DNA of 64,000 bases from Desulfobaccales bacterium (GCA_037481655.1 JBBFLF010000007.1:1-64000), one strand, 5' to 3'; shown: positions 43,069 through 52,372, numbered from the stretch's first letter. Notes: generated from the sequence alone by a model not told the origin. Numbers and translations are program-made.

Positions 43069-45039
43069 ATGCCGGCGCTCGATCCCTTGTTTGTCCTCTG
43101 TGCCGCCTGCGTCATCCTGCCGCTATTGGCCTTCGGCGGCATCATGATCTTCACCTGGCGGCGGCCGTTCCTCTCCCTGGCGGTCTCCCTGACGGCCTCC
43201 ACCGCCTGCCTCCTTATCGCCTGGTACATCTTCTGGCAGCGCTGGGGCGACCCCACGCCCCTGATTCTCAACGTGGACTGGATGGTCTCGGATCTGGTGC
43301 GGGTGCCCTTCGGGTTCCTTCTCGACCCGGTGAGCCAGCTCATGCTGGTCCTGGTGGCCACCATCAGCTTCCTCATCCAGATCTACTCCATCGGCTACAT
43401 GTGGGGCGATCCGGGCTTCGGCCGCTACTACGCCGATCTCTCCCTTTTCGCCATGGCCATGCTGGGGCTGGTCATCTCCAGCGGTCTTCTCCAGCTCTTC
43501 ATCTGCTGGGAGCTGGTGGGCCTGGCCTCCTATCTCCTCATCGGCTTCTGGTATGAGAAGTTCTCCGCCTCCGAGGCCGGCAAAAAGGCCTTCGTGGTCA
43601 CCCGCTTCGGCGACATCTTCTTCTTCATGGGCCTGGCCATCCTGGTGATCTTTTACGGCTCTCTGGACATCGCCAGCATCAACGCCGCGGCCCTGGCCCA
43701 GAAGATGGAGCCCTGGCTCATCACCACCTGCGCCCTGTTGATCTTCGGCGGCATCTGCGGCAAGAGCGCCCAGTTCCCCATCCATGTGTGGTTGCCGGAC
43801 GCCATGGAGGGTCCCACCCCGGTCTCGGCGTTGCTGCACTCCGCCACCATGGTGGCCGCGGGCGTCTATCTTTTGACCCGCATCTTCCCCTTCTTTGCCG
43901 CCTCGGCTCCGGCCATGACCTACGTGCTGGCGGTGGCCAGCCTCACCTATGTGCTCTCCTCCACCGTGGGCATGGTGGCCCGGGATATCAAGCAGGTTTG
44001 GGCCTACTCCACCATCAGCCAGCTGGCCATGATGGCCATGGGGCTGGCGGCCGCGGGGCTGGCCCACGGCACGCTCTTCGCCGGCTACTTCCACCTCACC
44101 ACCCATGCGGGCTTTAAGGCCCTCCTCTTTCTGTGCGCCGGCGCCTTCATCCACCACTACGGCACCAACAGCTTCTTCATGATGAGCAAGGGGGGCGCGA
44201 AAAAGCTCACCATCCCCATGGTCACCGTCACCATCGGCGCCCTGGCCTTGGCGGGCATCTTCCCCTTCTCCGGCTTCTTCAGCAAGGAGCTCATCCTGGG
44301 GAACCTCTGGCACCTGGACAACAAGCTCTGGGTGGGCATCGGCCTTCTGGGCGCCTTCCTCACCGCCTATTACACCTTCCGGGTGATCTTCGTGCTGCTT
44401 TTCCCCCGCCCGGAAGACCACCCCGCCTGGGAGAAATACTATGAGCCGGTGGCCGGCGGACATGGGCACGGCCACGGTGAGGAGGAAGAGGCCCACGGCC
44501 ACGGGCATGGCGGCCATGGCGGCGACTTCCCCGGCCACGCCCCGGAGTGGGCCATCAACCTGCCCCTCATCGTGCTGGCGGGCGTCACCATCATCCTGGG
44601 CTTCCTCCAGGGCACCCTGGAGCGCTTCCTCCTGGGTGAATCCCACCCCCACGAAATGAATTATCTGCTCTTGGTGCTGGCGGTGGGCCTGGCCCTGGCG
44701 GGCATCGGCCTGGCCTGGTGGGACTGGGGCCGCAAAGGTGCCACCTGGGAGGGGTTCCTCAGCAAGGTGCCGGCTCTCGAGAACTTCTTCATCCAGAAGT
44801 GGTATATGGACCACTTCTGGCGCTGGTTCCTCAATGCCGTGATCTACAACATCTTCTCCAAAACCTTTACCTATAACGACCGGCGGGTGGTGGACGGCGG
44901 CGTGGACGCCGTGGCCTTGGGCTGCATCGGCAGCGGCCGCTTCCTGAGCTTCCTCCAGACCGCCCTGTTGCAGTTGAACCTGCTCTTTATGGTCCTCGTC
45001 CTGGCGGGCGTCGGGATCTATCTCCTCATGGGTCGCTGA
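43069..45039 (+). CDS. nuoL: Complex I subunit L with His-rich insert
   Basis: A 656-residue antiporter-like proton pump subunit with about 16 helices and the lateral helix near the C-terminus. Motifs: QIYSIGYMWGDPGF, ICWELVGLASYLLIGFWY with the ion-pair Glu, LIFGGICGKSAQFPIHVWLP and DAMEGPTPVSALLHSATMVA. A histidine/glutamate-rich insert occupies about 462-490 (HGHGHG, EEEEAHGHGH) between helices. The insert could bind divalent metal; that is inference. Confidence 0.96.
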   Translation: MPALDPLFVLCAACVILPLLAFGGIMIFTWRRPFLSLAVSLTASTACLLIAWYIFWQRWGDPTPLILNVDWMVSDLVRVPFGFLLDPVSQLMLVLVATISFLIQIYSIGYMWGDPGFGRYYADLSLFAMAMLGLVISSGLLQLFICWELVGLASYLLIGFWYEKFSASEAGKKAFVVTRFGDIFFFMGLAILVIFYGSLDIASINAAALAQKMEPWLITTCALLIFGGICGKSAQFPIHVWLPDAMEGPTPVSALLHSATMVAAGVYLLTRIFPFFAASAPAMTYVLAVASLTYVLSSTVGMVARDIKQVWAYSTISQLAMMAMGLAAAGLAHGTLFAGYFHLTTHAGFKALLFLCAGAFIHHYGTNSFFMMSKGGAKKLTIPMVTVTIGALALAGIFPFSGFFSKELILGNLWHLDNKLWVGIGLLGAFLTAYYTFRVIFVLLFPRPEDHPAWEKYYEPVAGGHGHGHGEEEEAHGHGHGGHGGDFPGHAPEWAINLPLIVLAGVTIILGFLQGTLERFLLGESHPHEMNYLLLVLAVGLALAGIGLAWWDWGRKGATWEGFLSKVPALENFFIQKWYMDHFWRWFLNAVIYNIFSKTFTYNDRRVVDGGVDAVALGCIGSGRFLSFLQTALLQLNLLFMVLVLAGVGIYLLMGR

Positions 45040-45040
45040 C

Positions 45041-46513
45041 ATGGCCGAGCATCCAGCTTCCTTTCCGGTTCTCACCTGCATGCTGCTCTCCCCGGTGGTG
45101 GGCATCGCCATCCTCCTGTGCCTCAAGGAGGAGCAGCGCTTCCTCATCCGGGCGGTGGCCCTCGTGGCCGCGGGCATCAGTTTCGCCCTCTCCATCTACA
45201 CCTTCGCCGGCTATGACAAGCAGCTGGGCGGCATCCAGTTCGTGGAAAAATACGACTGGGTCAAGGCCTTCGGCATCTCCTACTTCGTAGGGGTGGAAGG
45301 CATGAACGCGCCCCTCCTGCTGCTGACGGGCATCGTCATCTTCACCGGTGTCCTCACCATGTGGGAGTTGCAACACCGGGTGAAGGAGTACTTCATCTTT
45401 CAGCTGGCGCTGGTCACCGGGGTCTTCGGCGTCTTCATGTCCTATGACCTCTTCTTCTTCTTCCTTTTCTATGAGATTGCGGTGGTGCCCATGTATGTCC
45501 TCATCCTCGTGTGGGGCTCCACCCGCCGCATCTACGCCGCCATGAAGCTCACCCTCTACCTCATGGCAGGAAGCGGCCTCATCATCCCGGGCATGCTCCT
45601 GTTGTATTCCAGCTCCGGGCTTTTCACCTTTGATATGCTGAAACTCCACGGCGTGCCCTTCTCGCCCTGGATCCAGAATGTCGCCTTTGTGCTCCTGTTC
45701 CTGGGATTCGGGGTATTGGCCGCGGTCTGGCCGTTCCACACATGGTCTCCCGTGGGCCATGTGGCCGCGCCCACCGCCGTGAGCATGCTCCACGCCGGCG
45801 TGCTCATGAAGCTAGGCTCCTTCGCCATCCTCCGGGTGGCCATGTATCTCTGCCCCCTGGGCTTCCAATATTGGGCCCAGTTCATGGCGCTTCTGGCCGC
45901 CATCGGCATCGTTTACGGCGTCTTTGTGGGGCTGGCCCAGACCGACCTCAAATACGTCATCGGTTATTCCTCCGTCTCCCACATGGGCATCGTCTCCCTG
46001 GGCCTGGCCACCGGCACCGTGGACGGCTTAAACGGCGCCGTCTTCCAGATGTTCGCCCACGGCGTTATGACCGCCCTCTTCTTCTCTGCGGTGGGCTTCA
46101 TCTACGACCGCACCCACACCCGGGAGATCCACGAGCTGGGCGGTTTCTCCCGCATCATGCCCGTGGCCTCCGCCTTCTTCATCACCGCGGCCCTCTGCGG
46201 CGCCGGTGTCCCGGGCATGGCCAGCTTCTGGGCCGAGCTCTTGGTGATGGTGGCCGCGGTCAAGGTCTTCCCCATCCGGGGCCTGCTGGCCATCGCCGCC
46301 TTGGTGGTGGGCGCCCTGTTTGCCCTGCGGGTGGTGCAGACCACCTTCTACAACGAGCCCAACCCCAAATTCGTGCACTTTGAGGACGTCAGTCCCTTCC
46401 TGGGGCTGCCCCGGATGATCCTCATCGGCTTTCTGGTGTTTTTCGGCATCTTCCCCCAGTACATGCTGGGCTTGATTAAGACCTCCATCGTACCCTTCAT
46501 CCAGGGATTGTAA
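45041..46513 (+). CDS. nuoM: Complex I subunit M
   Basis: A 490-residue antiporter-like proton pump subunit. It shows YFVGVEGMNAPLLLLTGIVI, LFFFFLFYEIAVVPMYVLIL with the conserved Glu, FHTWSPVGHVAAPTAVSMLH and LKYVIGYSSVSHMGIVSLGL. Starts 1 nt after the nuoL stop. Confidence 0.96.
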   Translation: MAEHPASFPVLTCMLLSPVVGIAILLCLKEEQRFLIRAVALVAAGISFALSIYTFAGYDKQLGGIQFVEKYDWVKAFGISYFVGVEGMNAPLLLLTGIVIFTGVLTMWELQHRVKEYFIFQLALVTGVFGVFMSYDLFFFFLFYEIAVVPMYVLILVWGSTRRIYAAMKLTLYLMAGSGLIIPGMLLLYSSSGLFTFDMLKLHGVPFSPWIQNVAFVLLFLGFGVLAAVWPFHTWSPVGHVAAPTAVSMLHAGVLMKLGSFAILRVAMYLCPLGFQYWAQFMALLAAIGIVYGVFVGLAQTDLKYVIGYSSVSHMGIVSLGLATGTVDGLNGAVFQMFAHGVMTALFFSAVGFIYDRTHTREIHELGGFSRIMPVASAFFITAALCGAGVPGMASFWAELLVMVAAVKVFPIRGLLAIAALVVGALFALRVVQTTFYNEPNPKFVHFEDVSPFLGLPRMILIGFLVFFGIFPQYMLGLIKTSIVPFIQGL

Positions 46514-46515
46514 CC

Positions 46516-47928
46516 ATGAGCGTGCTACAGTTCGGAGTGGAACTTTATTACCTGGTGATGGCCCTGGTGCTGTTCTTCCTGACCCTGCGGCGGGAGCCCA
46601 AAGCCGCGGCGGATCACCGCATCGCCTTCAGCCTCTCCGCCGTGGGCCTGCTGGTGGCCCTGCTCTGCCTTACCCAGCAGGGGGAGCTCTTCTTCCGCTC
46701 CTACCGGGTGGACCTCTTCAGCCAGATCTTCAAGCTCGCCCTGGCTCTGGGGCTCTTCCTGGTGCTGGCCATCTCCCGCAATCTCCCCAGCATCGCCGAG
46801 CGCAACCACGCCGAGTTCTACCTCTTCCTCACCACCTGCACCATCGGCATGATGATGCTGGTGAGCTCGGTGGAACTCCTCACTATTTACGTCTCCCTGG
46901 AGCTCTCCTCCTACTCCCTTTATATTTTGGTGCCGCTCAGGCGGGGGGACGACATTGACGTGGAGGCGGGCATTAAATACCTCTTTTTCGGCGCCGTCTC
47001 CAGCTGCTTCATGCTCTTCGGTCTGAGCTACATCTTCGGCGCCACCCACTCCACCTATCTCTCGGACATCATGGCCCGCATGCCGGAGCTGGTGGCCAGC
47101 CCCATCGGGGTGGTGGGCCTGATTTTGGCCATGGCGGGGTTCTTCTTCAAGCTGAGCATCTTCCCCTTCCACTTCTGGGCCCCGGATGTCTACCAAGGCG
47201 GTGCCCATCAGGTGGTAACCTTCATCGCCACCGCCTCCAAGGCCGCGGCGGTGGCCCTGCTCATCCGGCTGGCGGTCCTGGGCGCCCAATACGGCTACCA
47301 CTTTACCCAGATCCTGGTCTTCCTCTCCATCATCTCCATGACCCTGGGGAACCTGGTGGCCATCATCCAGAAAGACTTCAAAAGAATGCTGGCCTACTCT
47401 AGCATCGCCCACGCCGGCTACGTCCTCATCGGCGTCCTCACCCTGCAGGAGACCGGGCTGGCCAGCTCCATTTACTACGCCCTGGCCTACCTGGTGATGA
47501 ACTTCACCGTCTTCATGGTGCTCACCCAGGTGGCCCAGGACGGCCGGGACCTCAAGATCGCCGAGCTGGCCGGGCTGTACCACCGCAGCCCGCTCCTCTC
47601 CATGAGCCTCATCCTGGGGATCTTCGCCCTGGCCGGGGTGCCGCCCTCCATCGGCTTCACCGGCAAACTCTTCCTCTTCACCAGCGCCATGAACCAAGGC
47701 TACTTCTGGCTGGTCCTCATCGGCGCAGTGAACGGCACCCTCTCCCTCTACTTTTACCTGCGGGTGGTCTACGCCGCCTACTTCGTGGACGCCAAACTGC
47801 CCCCCATCCAGCTCTCCCCGCCCATGCGGGCCCTGAATTACGCCCTGTGCGCCACCATCCTCTATTTCGGGGTGGCCCCCAACAGCATCATGGAACTGGC
47901 CCGCGCCGCCGTGCGCGCCGTGCTGTAG
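46516..47928 (+). CDS. nuoN: Complex I subunit N
   Basis: A 470-residue antiporter-like proton pump subunit, 14 or so helices. Motifs: VSLELSSYSLYILVPLRRGD, ILAMAGFFFKLSIFPFHFWA, PDVYQGGAHQVVTFIATASK and FKRMLAYSSIAHAGYVLIGV. Last gene of the nuo operon; a palindromic repeat region follows. nuoE, nuoF and nuoG are absent from the operon. Confidence 0.96.
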   Translation: MSVLQFGVELYYLVMALVLFFLTLRREPKAAADHRIAFSLSAVGLLVALLCLTQQGELFFRSYRVDLFSQIFKLALALGLFLVLAISRNLPSIAERNHAEFYLFLTTCTIGMMMLVSSVELLTIYVSLELSSYSLYILVPLRRGDDIDVEAGIKYLFFGAVSSCFMLFGLSYIFGATHSTYLSDIMARMPELVASPIGVVGLILAMAGFFFKLSIFPFHFWAPDVYQGGAHQVVTFIATASKAAAVALLIRLAVLGAQYGYHFTQILVFLSIISMTLGNLVAIIQKDFKRMLAYSSIAHAGYVLIGVLTLQETGLASSIYYALAYLVMNFTVFMVLTQVAQDGRDLKIAELAGLYHRSPLLSMSLILGIFALAGVPPSIGFTGKLFLFTSAMNQGYFWLVLIGAVNGTLSLYFYLRVVYAAYFVDAKLPPIQLSPPMRALNYALCATILYFGVAPNSIMELARAAVRAVL

Positions 47929-47948
47929 AGAATACGGCCAGGATTATT

Positions 47949-48079
47949 GGGAGAGGGGGCCAGGGGTCATAGACCCCTGCCCCCTCTCCCAATGCCCTCA
48001 CCCCCAACCCCATAAAGGGGGTGGGGAGGGGAGTTTGAGGGGAGGGCGGGGGAGCCATGCTCCCCCGGTCCTCCCCTCA
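47949..48079. repeat. Composite palindromic intergenic repeat, copy 4
   Basis: B-type palindrome (GGGAGAGGGGGCC...CCCCCTCTCCC around GTCATAGAC, 47949-47990), A-type (CCCCCAACCCCATAAAGGGG and complement, 48001-48033) and C-type (GAGGGGAGG...CCTCCCCTC around CCATG, 48035-48079). It separates converging nuoN and the sigma-54 activator gene and ends in AAAAATTT, so the structure may stop both transcripts. Confidence 0.8.
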
Positions 48080-48087
48080 AAAATTTC

Positions 48088-49167
48088 CTATCCTGATAAA
48101 GAGGCGGAAAGGTGGGCTGGGCTGGGCTTCTGCCAGGTGTGCCAGGAGGCGAGGCTGACGGTTCTTAGGTGCTGCACGTCCAGGTCCAGGGATTTGAGCC
48201 AGCGGTAGACGGTGCGGCTGCACACCCCCAGCCGTCGGGCCACCGCGGAGACGTTGCCGCCGCTTTCCCTGAGCATCTCTTCCAGCTCTTCCCGCACCGG
48301 GCGGATGGGCACCGCGGATTGACTGGAGCGGACATGGCCGGCTGTGGCCGGGGCAAAGAGCAGGTCCTTCTCCCGGATGAGACTGCCCCGGCTGAAGACC
48401 ACCGCCCTGAGGATGACGTTTTTCAGTTCCCGGACATTGCCGGGCCAGGGGTGTTGCCTGAGGCGCCGCTCTGCTGCGGATGAGAGGCGCAAACCATGGC
48501 GGCCGTAGCGCCGGCCCTCCTCGGCCAGGAACCGCCGGGCCAGATGGATGACGTCCTCCCCCCGCTCCCTGAGCGGCGGCAGGCGCACCATGAGCACCGC
48601 CAGGCGGTCGAAGACGTCCTGGCGGAAGCGGCCCTGGGCCATGAGCTGGGGCAGGGGCTGGTTGGTGGCGGCTAAAACCCGGACATCCACCCGCAGGGGC
48701 TCGCTCCCTCCCACCGGCACAATCTCCCCCTGCTCCAGGGCCCTCAGGAGCTGCGGCTGGACGGCCAAAGGCAGGTCCCCCACTTCATCGAGAAAAAGCG
48801 TCCCCCGATGGGCCAGGCGGAAGCTCCCGGGCCGGCGGCGCATTGCCCCGGTGAAGGCGCCCCGCTCATGGCCGAAGAGCTCGCTGGCGGCCAGCTCCGG
48901 GGAGAGGGTGGCGCAGTTGAGGCGGATAAAGGGCTGAGGACGGCGAGGACTTAAGGCCCAGAGGGCGTGGGCCACCAGTTCCTTCCCGGTGCCGGGCTCC
49001 CCTAAAATGAGGACCGGCAGGTCGGTGGCCGCCAGCTGCGGCAGGCTCTGGATGAGATCAACGAGGGGGGGATGCCAGGTCCAAAACCCTGCAAAGGGTT
49101 CCCCGGGAAGAGGGACCGACGAATCGGTGAGAAGGTCAGAGGCGGCGCTGGCCGGATTCCCTCCCAT
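48088..49167 (-). CDS. Sigma-54-dependent transcriptional activator without receiver domain
   Basis: A 359-residue enhancer-binding protein. The AAA+ domain begins near residue 30: Walker A GEPGTGKE (56-63), sigma-54 contact loop GAFTGA (103-108), Walker B GTLFLDEVGDLP and the arginine-finger region RQDVFDRL. A Fis-type HTH ends the protein (NVSAVARRLGVCSRTVYRWL). The N-terminal 30 residues are too short for a receiver, PAS or GAF domain, so it is either constitutive or controlled by a partner. RBS AAGGAGGTG before 49167. No target -24/-12 promoter was identified. Confidence 0.92.
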   Translation of the reverse strand: MGGNPASAASDLLTDSSVPLPGEPFAGFWTWHPPLVDLIQSLPQLAATDLPVLILGEPGTGKELVAHALWALSPRRPQPFIRLNCATLSPELAASELFGHERGAFTGAMRRRPGSFRLAHRGTLFLDEVGDLPLAVQPQLLRALEQGEIVPVGGSEPLRVDVRVLAATNQPLPQLMAQGRFRQDVFDRLAVLMVRLPPLRERGEDVIHLARRFLAEEGRRYGRHGLRLSSAAERRLRQHPWPGNVRELKNVILRAVVFSRGSLIREKDLLFAPATAGHVRSSQSAVPIRPVREELEEMLRESGGNVSAVARRLGVCSRTVYRWLKSLDLDVQHLRTVSLASWHTWQKPSPAHLSASLSG

Positions 49168-49238
49168 GGCACCTCCTTGTGCACATGCCCGAGGGGCGGG
49201 CGGTCTGTGGCCGCTGGAACCGGCCCATGGTAGGGATG

Positions 49239-49268
49239 AATATATCTTTACATAAAATATTATGTCAA
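49239..49268 (-). promoter_or_regulatory. Promoter of the sigma-54 activator gene
   Basis: TTGACA (49268-49263) and TATATT (49244-49239) are separated by 18 nt inside an unusually AT-rich island (about 49236-49305). The predicted start of transcription is near 49232. Confidence 0.6.
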
Positions 49269-49338
49269 ATATTTTTTATAAAAAAATAATATTTTTCTTC
49301 AGTTTGAGTACGTCCCCTCGCCAGCCCACCACCCTCCC

Positions 49339-49830
49339 TCAGGCCAGACTGGCCAGCAGCTCCTCGGCCCGCTGCCGCACCCTGGCCTGGGGGCTGGTGA
49401 GCTGCAGGATCTTCAGCCGGCTTTTGAAGCCCTGCTTTTCCACAAAGCTGCGCTGAGGCCATTGTGCCGCCATGGCCGCCAGGGCCTCCAGAGCCACCTC
49501 CGCGTCCGGGAAATCCAGAAACAGATTGAGGATGCCCCATTCCTCCGGCAGGCCGTATTCTTCCAGGAATTTCCTGGCCACCGGCAGGAATTTTTTGCTC
49601 CCCCGGGCGGCCTCCAGCTCCTTGACGGCCTGCTGATATTCCGGCCGGCCCCGCTTGCCTTTGAAGAGGGCCTCGGCCTGCTTCAGGGCCATCTTGCGGA
49701 CCCACTCCGCCTGTTTCTTGGGCAGCCGCTCCCGGGCCGGAGCCCGCTCCCGGGGCCGGTCCCGCCGCTGGTCGATCTCTCGCCAACTGGGGCGCTCCCG
49801 CTCTTCGTCATCCTCCCGCCGGGGGGTCAT
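49339..49830 (-). CDS. Protein of unknown function, 163 aa, downstream of pth
   Basis: A highly charged N-terminal 45 residues (REDDEERERPSWREIDQRRD, RERAPARERLPKKQ) is followed by a helical domain: QAEALFKGKRGRPEYQQAVK, LPVARKFLEEYGLPEEWGIL, ALEALAAMAAQWPQRSFVEK and RLKILQLTSPQARVRQRAEE. No family recognised; the helical repeats and Arg-rich start suggest a nucleic-acid or ribosome partner, consistent with its position, but this is inference. It overlaps pth by ATGA. Confidence 0.7.
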   Translation of the reverse strand: MTPRREDDEERERPSWREIDQRRDRPRERAPARERLPKKQAEWVRKMALKQAEALFKGKRGRPEYQQAVKELEAARGSKKFLPVARKFLEEYGLPEEWGILNLFLDFPDAEVALEALAAMAAQWPQRSFVEKQGFKSRLKILQLTSPQARVRQRAEELLASLA

Positions 49831-50492
49831 GATCCTTTTCCTCCACCTGAGGTGGCGCCGCTTCCCTCCACCATATGCTTCTCCCCTGCCGAGCCCGGGC
49901 TGGCTCCCGCTCCATGGAAACGGTTTTGGGCCGTCGCCAGGCCTTCCTGAACCAGCACCTCCACCGCCTGGGCCGCACGGGCCGCCGCCTCCTCCAGCAG
50001 CTTCCACTCTTCCGGGCCCGCCGGCGCCAGGACATAGGCCTCCGCTGGCATCCCCGCCGGGGGCCGCCCGATCCCCACCTTCACCCGATAAAAATCCAAA
50101 GTATCCAGCGCCGCGGCTACGGAGAGCACTCCCTTATGCCCCCCGGCGCCGCCGTCCCAGGCCAGCTTCAGGCGCCCGGCGGGGAGATCCAGGTCGTCGT
50201 GCACCACCACCAGGGCCTTCGGGGAAAGCTGGAAATACCGCAATAAGGGAGCCACTGCCTGGCCGCTTAAGTTCATGTAGGTCTGGGGCTGGGCCAGAAT
50301 CACCCGGCGCTCCCCCAGCCGCCCCTGGCCCCACACTGCCGCCCATTTTTCTTTGGTGAGGGGAATCCCCCAGCGCTCGGACAGGGCCGCCACCACCAGG
50401 AAGCCCAGGTTGTGCCGCGTCCGGGCATAGCGGGGGCCGGGATTGCCTAAGCCGGCAATGAGCCAGGTGTCCGGCGGGGAAGGTGGCGTCAT
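49827..50492 (-). CDS. pth: Peptidyl-tRNA hydrolase
   Basis: Releases peptides from stalled peptidyl-tRNA. 221 residues with LIAGLGNPGPRYARTRHNLG containing the catalytic His, LAQPQTYMNLSGQAVAPLLR, LVVVHDDLDLPAGRLKLAWD and GGAGGHKGVLSV. The C-terminal tail beyond about 190 is Gly/Ser-rich and longer than usual. prs lies 75 nt upstream. Confidence 0.96.
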   Translation of the reverse strand: MTPPSPPDTWLIAGLGNPGPRYARTRHNLGFLVVAALSERWGIPLTKEKWAAVWGQGRLGERRVILAQPQTYMNLSGQAVAPLLRYFQLSPKALVVVHDDLDLPAGRLKLAWDGGAGGHKGVLSVAAALDTLDFYRVKVGIGRPPAGMPAEAYVLAPAGPEEWKLLEEAAARAAQAVEVLVQEGLATAQNRFHGAGASPGSAGEKHMVEGSGATSGGGKGS

Positions 50493-50567
50493 GGGGTTTG
50501 GGGGTGATAGTTGGGCCCAACTGCCCCTGGTCAGAGGGACAGAAACCGGCCTGTCCAGGCCTTGGGA

Positions 50568-51503
50568 TTACACAAACAGGGAACTCACCGAATCCCGGTG
50601 GTGAATCCGCCGGATGGCCTCCCCCAGAAGCGGCGCCACGGTGAGCACCCGGATCTTGTCCAGTTCCTGGGCCTCGGGGGTCAAGGGAATGGTATCGGTC
50701 ACCGCCAGGCTCTGCAAGAGCGAACCCTTGAGGCTGGCCACAGCATTGCGGGACAGGACTGCGTGGGTGACGCAGGCGTGCACCGAACGGGCCCCGTGCT
50801 GCATCAGGAGCTCCGAGGCCTTAATCAGGGTGGCGCCCGTGGTCACCATGTCGTCCAGGATGACCGCCTCCTTGCCCCAGACATTGCCGATGAGGCTCAT
50901 GGCCGTGATGACGGTGGCCTCCCGGCGCTTGTCGATGATGGCCAGCCCGGCATTGAGGCGTTTGGCGAAGGCCCGGGCCCGCTCCACGCCGCCGGCGTCC
51001 GGCGACACCATCACCAGGTCCCCCCCCAGGTTTTCCCGGATGTAGTCCAGGAGCACCGGCGCGGCATAGAGATGATCCACCGGAATGTTGAAAAAGCCCT
51101 GGATCTGGCCGGTGTGCAGGTCCATGGTGAGGAGCCGGTTGGCCCCGGCGCAGGTGATGAGGTTGGCCACCAATTTGGCGGAGATGGGCACCCGGGGGGC
51201 GGTTTTGCGGTCCTGGCGGGCATAGGCGTAATAGGGCACCACCGCGGTAATGCTGCCCGCGGAGGCCCGCCGCAGGGCGTCCATCATCAGCAGGAGCTCC
51301 ATCAGGTGCTCGTTGCAGGGGATGCAGGTGGGCTGAATGACGAAGACATCCCGGCCCCGGACGTTTTCCCGGAATTCCACCGAGATCTCGCCGTCCGAAA
51401 AGCGGCCCACCACCGCCTCCCCCAGGGGCACCCCCAGGTATTGGCAGATCTTTTCTGCCAGAGGCCGGTTGGCGTTGCCGGAAAAGATCTTCAGATCATC
51501 CAT
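50568..51503 (-). CDS. prs: Ribose-phosphate pyrophosphokinase
   Basis: Makes PRPP from ribose 5-phosphate and ATP. 311 residues: [19 protein letters not shown], the DVFVIQPTC start of the ATP region, [20 protein letters not shown], the [22 protein letters not shown]-related segment and the PRPP loop [17 protein letters not shown]. It overlaps the ispE stop by 13 nt, the common ispE-prs neighbourhood. Supplies PRPP for the PyrR-type enzyme and for nucleotide and His/Trp synthesis. Confidence 0.97.
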   Translation of the reverse strand: MDDLKIFSGNANRPLAEKICQYLGVPLGEAVVGRFSDGEISVEFRENVRGRDVFVIQPTCIPCNEHLMELLLMMDALRRASAGSITAVVPYYAYARQDRKTAPRVPISAKLVANLITCAGANRLLTMDLHTGQIQGFFNIPVDHLYAAPVLLDYIRENLGGDLVMVSPDAGGVERARAFAKRLNAGLAIIDKRREATVITAMSLIGNVWGKEAVILDDMVTTGATLIKASELLMQHGARSVHACVTHAVLSRNAVASLKGSLLQSLAVTDTIPLTPEAQELDKIRVLTVAPLLGEAIRRIHHRDSVSSLFV

Positions 51504-52372
51504 ACCTCATCCTCCCAGCCGGGGGGCTCCTGGCCCGTGAGCCCCCGGGTCACGGCCAGCCAGCCCGCAAACTCCCGCCTTAGCTCCCGGGCCGCCGCCA
51601 GGGCCGCCCCCTGCTCCCCAAACAGCCCGAAGAGGGTGGGGCCGCTCCCGGACATGCCCGCCGCCAGCGCCCCCGCCCCTTGCAAGCGCGCCACCCAGCC
51701 CGCCAACTCCGGATACGCCCGGAAGGTCACCGACTCAAGGTCGTTGGCCACCCAAGCCTGCGGCCTCTCCCCCTCCCAGGACTCCCGCCAGGGCACGCCG
51801 GCCGCCTGAAGCTGCTTAAGATCCAGGCTCCGATACACCCAGGCGGTGGACACCTTCACCCCGGGATTGAGAAGCACATACCAATAGGGCGGTAATTCCA
51901 CGGGGGTGAGTTCCGTGCCGATGCCCCGGCCCACCTGCGGCCTCAGGGACAGGAAGAAGGGCACGTCCGCGCCCAGTCCTGCCGCCAGGCGATGTAGCTC
52001 TCCCAGCGGCAGGGGCTCCCCCTCCAGGTGGTTCAAGGCCAGCAAGGTCCCGGCGGCGTCACTGGAGCCCCCGCCCAGGCCTGCCGCCACCGGAATGCGT
52101 TTCTGGAGCCGCAGCCGCACCCGGGGCTCCTGCCCCAGCGTCTCATAAAAAACCGCCGCCGCCCGCCACACCAGATTGTCCGGCCCCCCGGGCAGGGCTG
52201 CGGCCTCCACCTCCAGCCTCAGCCTCGGGCTGCCCGCCTCCACCTCCAGGACATCCGCCAGGCTCAGGGGCTGCATGACGGTGACCAGCTCGTGATAGCC
52301 GTCCGGCCGCCGGCCCAGGACCTTGAGGTAGAGGTTCACCTTGGCCGGGCAAAAGCGCCTTACGCCCGTCAG
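51491..52372 (-). CDS. ispE: 4-diphosphocytidyl-2-C-methyl-D-erythritol kinase, apparent CTG start
   Basis: Fourth enzyme of the MEP isoprenoid pathway. GHMP kinase motifs are present: [20 protein letters not shown] at the N-terminus, ATP loop [27 protein letters not shown] and the C-terminal [14 protein letters not shown]. The N-terminal PAK includes the catalytic lysine (Lys10 in E. coli). The first ordinary start in frame, GTG at 52339, would remove that Lys. Upstream to the preceding in-frame stop there is no ATG, GTG or TTG, only CTG, of which the one at 52372 overlaps the DUF1844 stop (CTGA) behind AAGGAGGTGAG. That gives 293 residues. Confidence 0.9.
   Translation of the reverse strand: MTGVRRFCPAKVNLYLKVLGRRPDGYHELVTVMQPLSLADVLEVEAGSPRLRLEVEAAALPGGPDNLVWRAAAVFYETLGQEPRVRLRLQKRIPVAAGLGGGSSDAAGTLLALNHLEGEPLPLGELHRLAAGLGADVPFFLSLRPQVGRGIGTELTPVELPPYWYVLLNPGVKVSTAWVYRSLDLKQLQAAGVPWRESWEGERPQAWVANDLESVTFRAYPELAGWVARLQGAGALAAGMSGSGPTLFGLFGEQGAALAAARELRREFAGWLAVTRGLTGQEPPGWEDEVWMI

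Noticed and set aside
43123-45195. A 690-codon minus-strand frame opposite nuoL and nuoM
   Set aside because: Composition (Glu/His/Gly/Gln-rich) is that of reverse-complemented membrane-protein codons; nuoL is clearly the gene.
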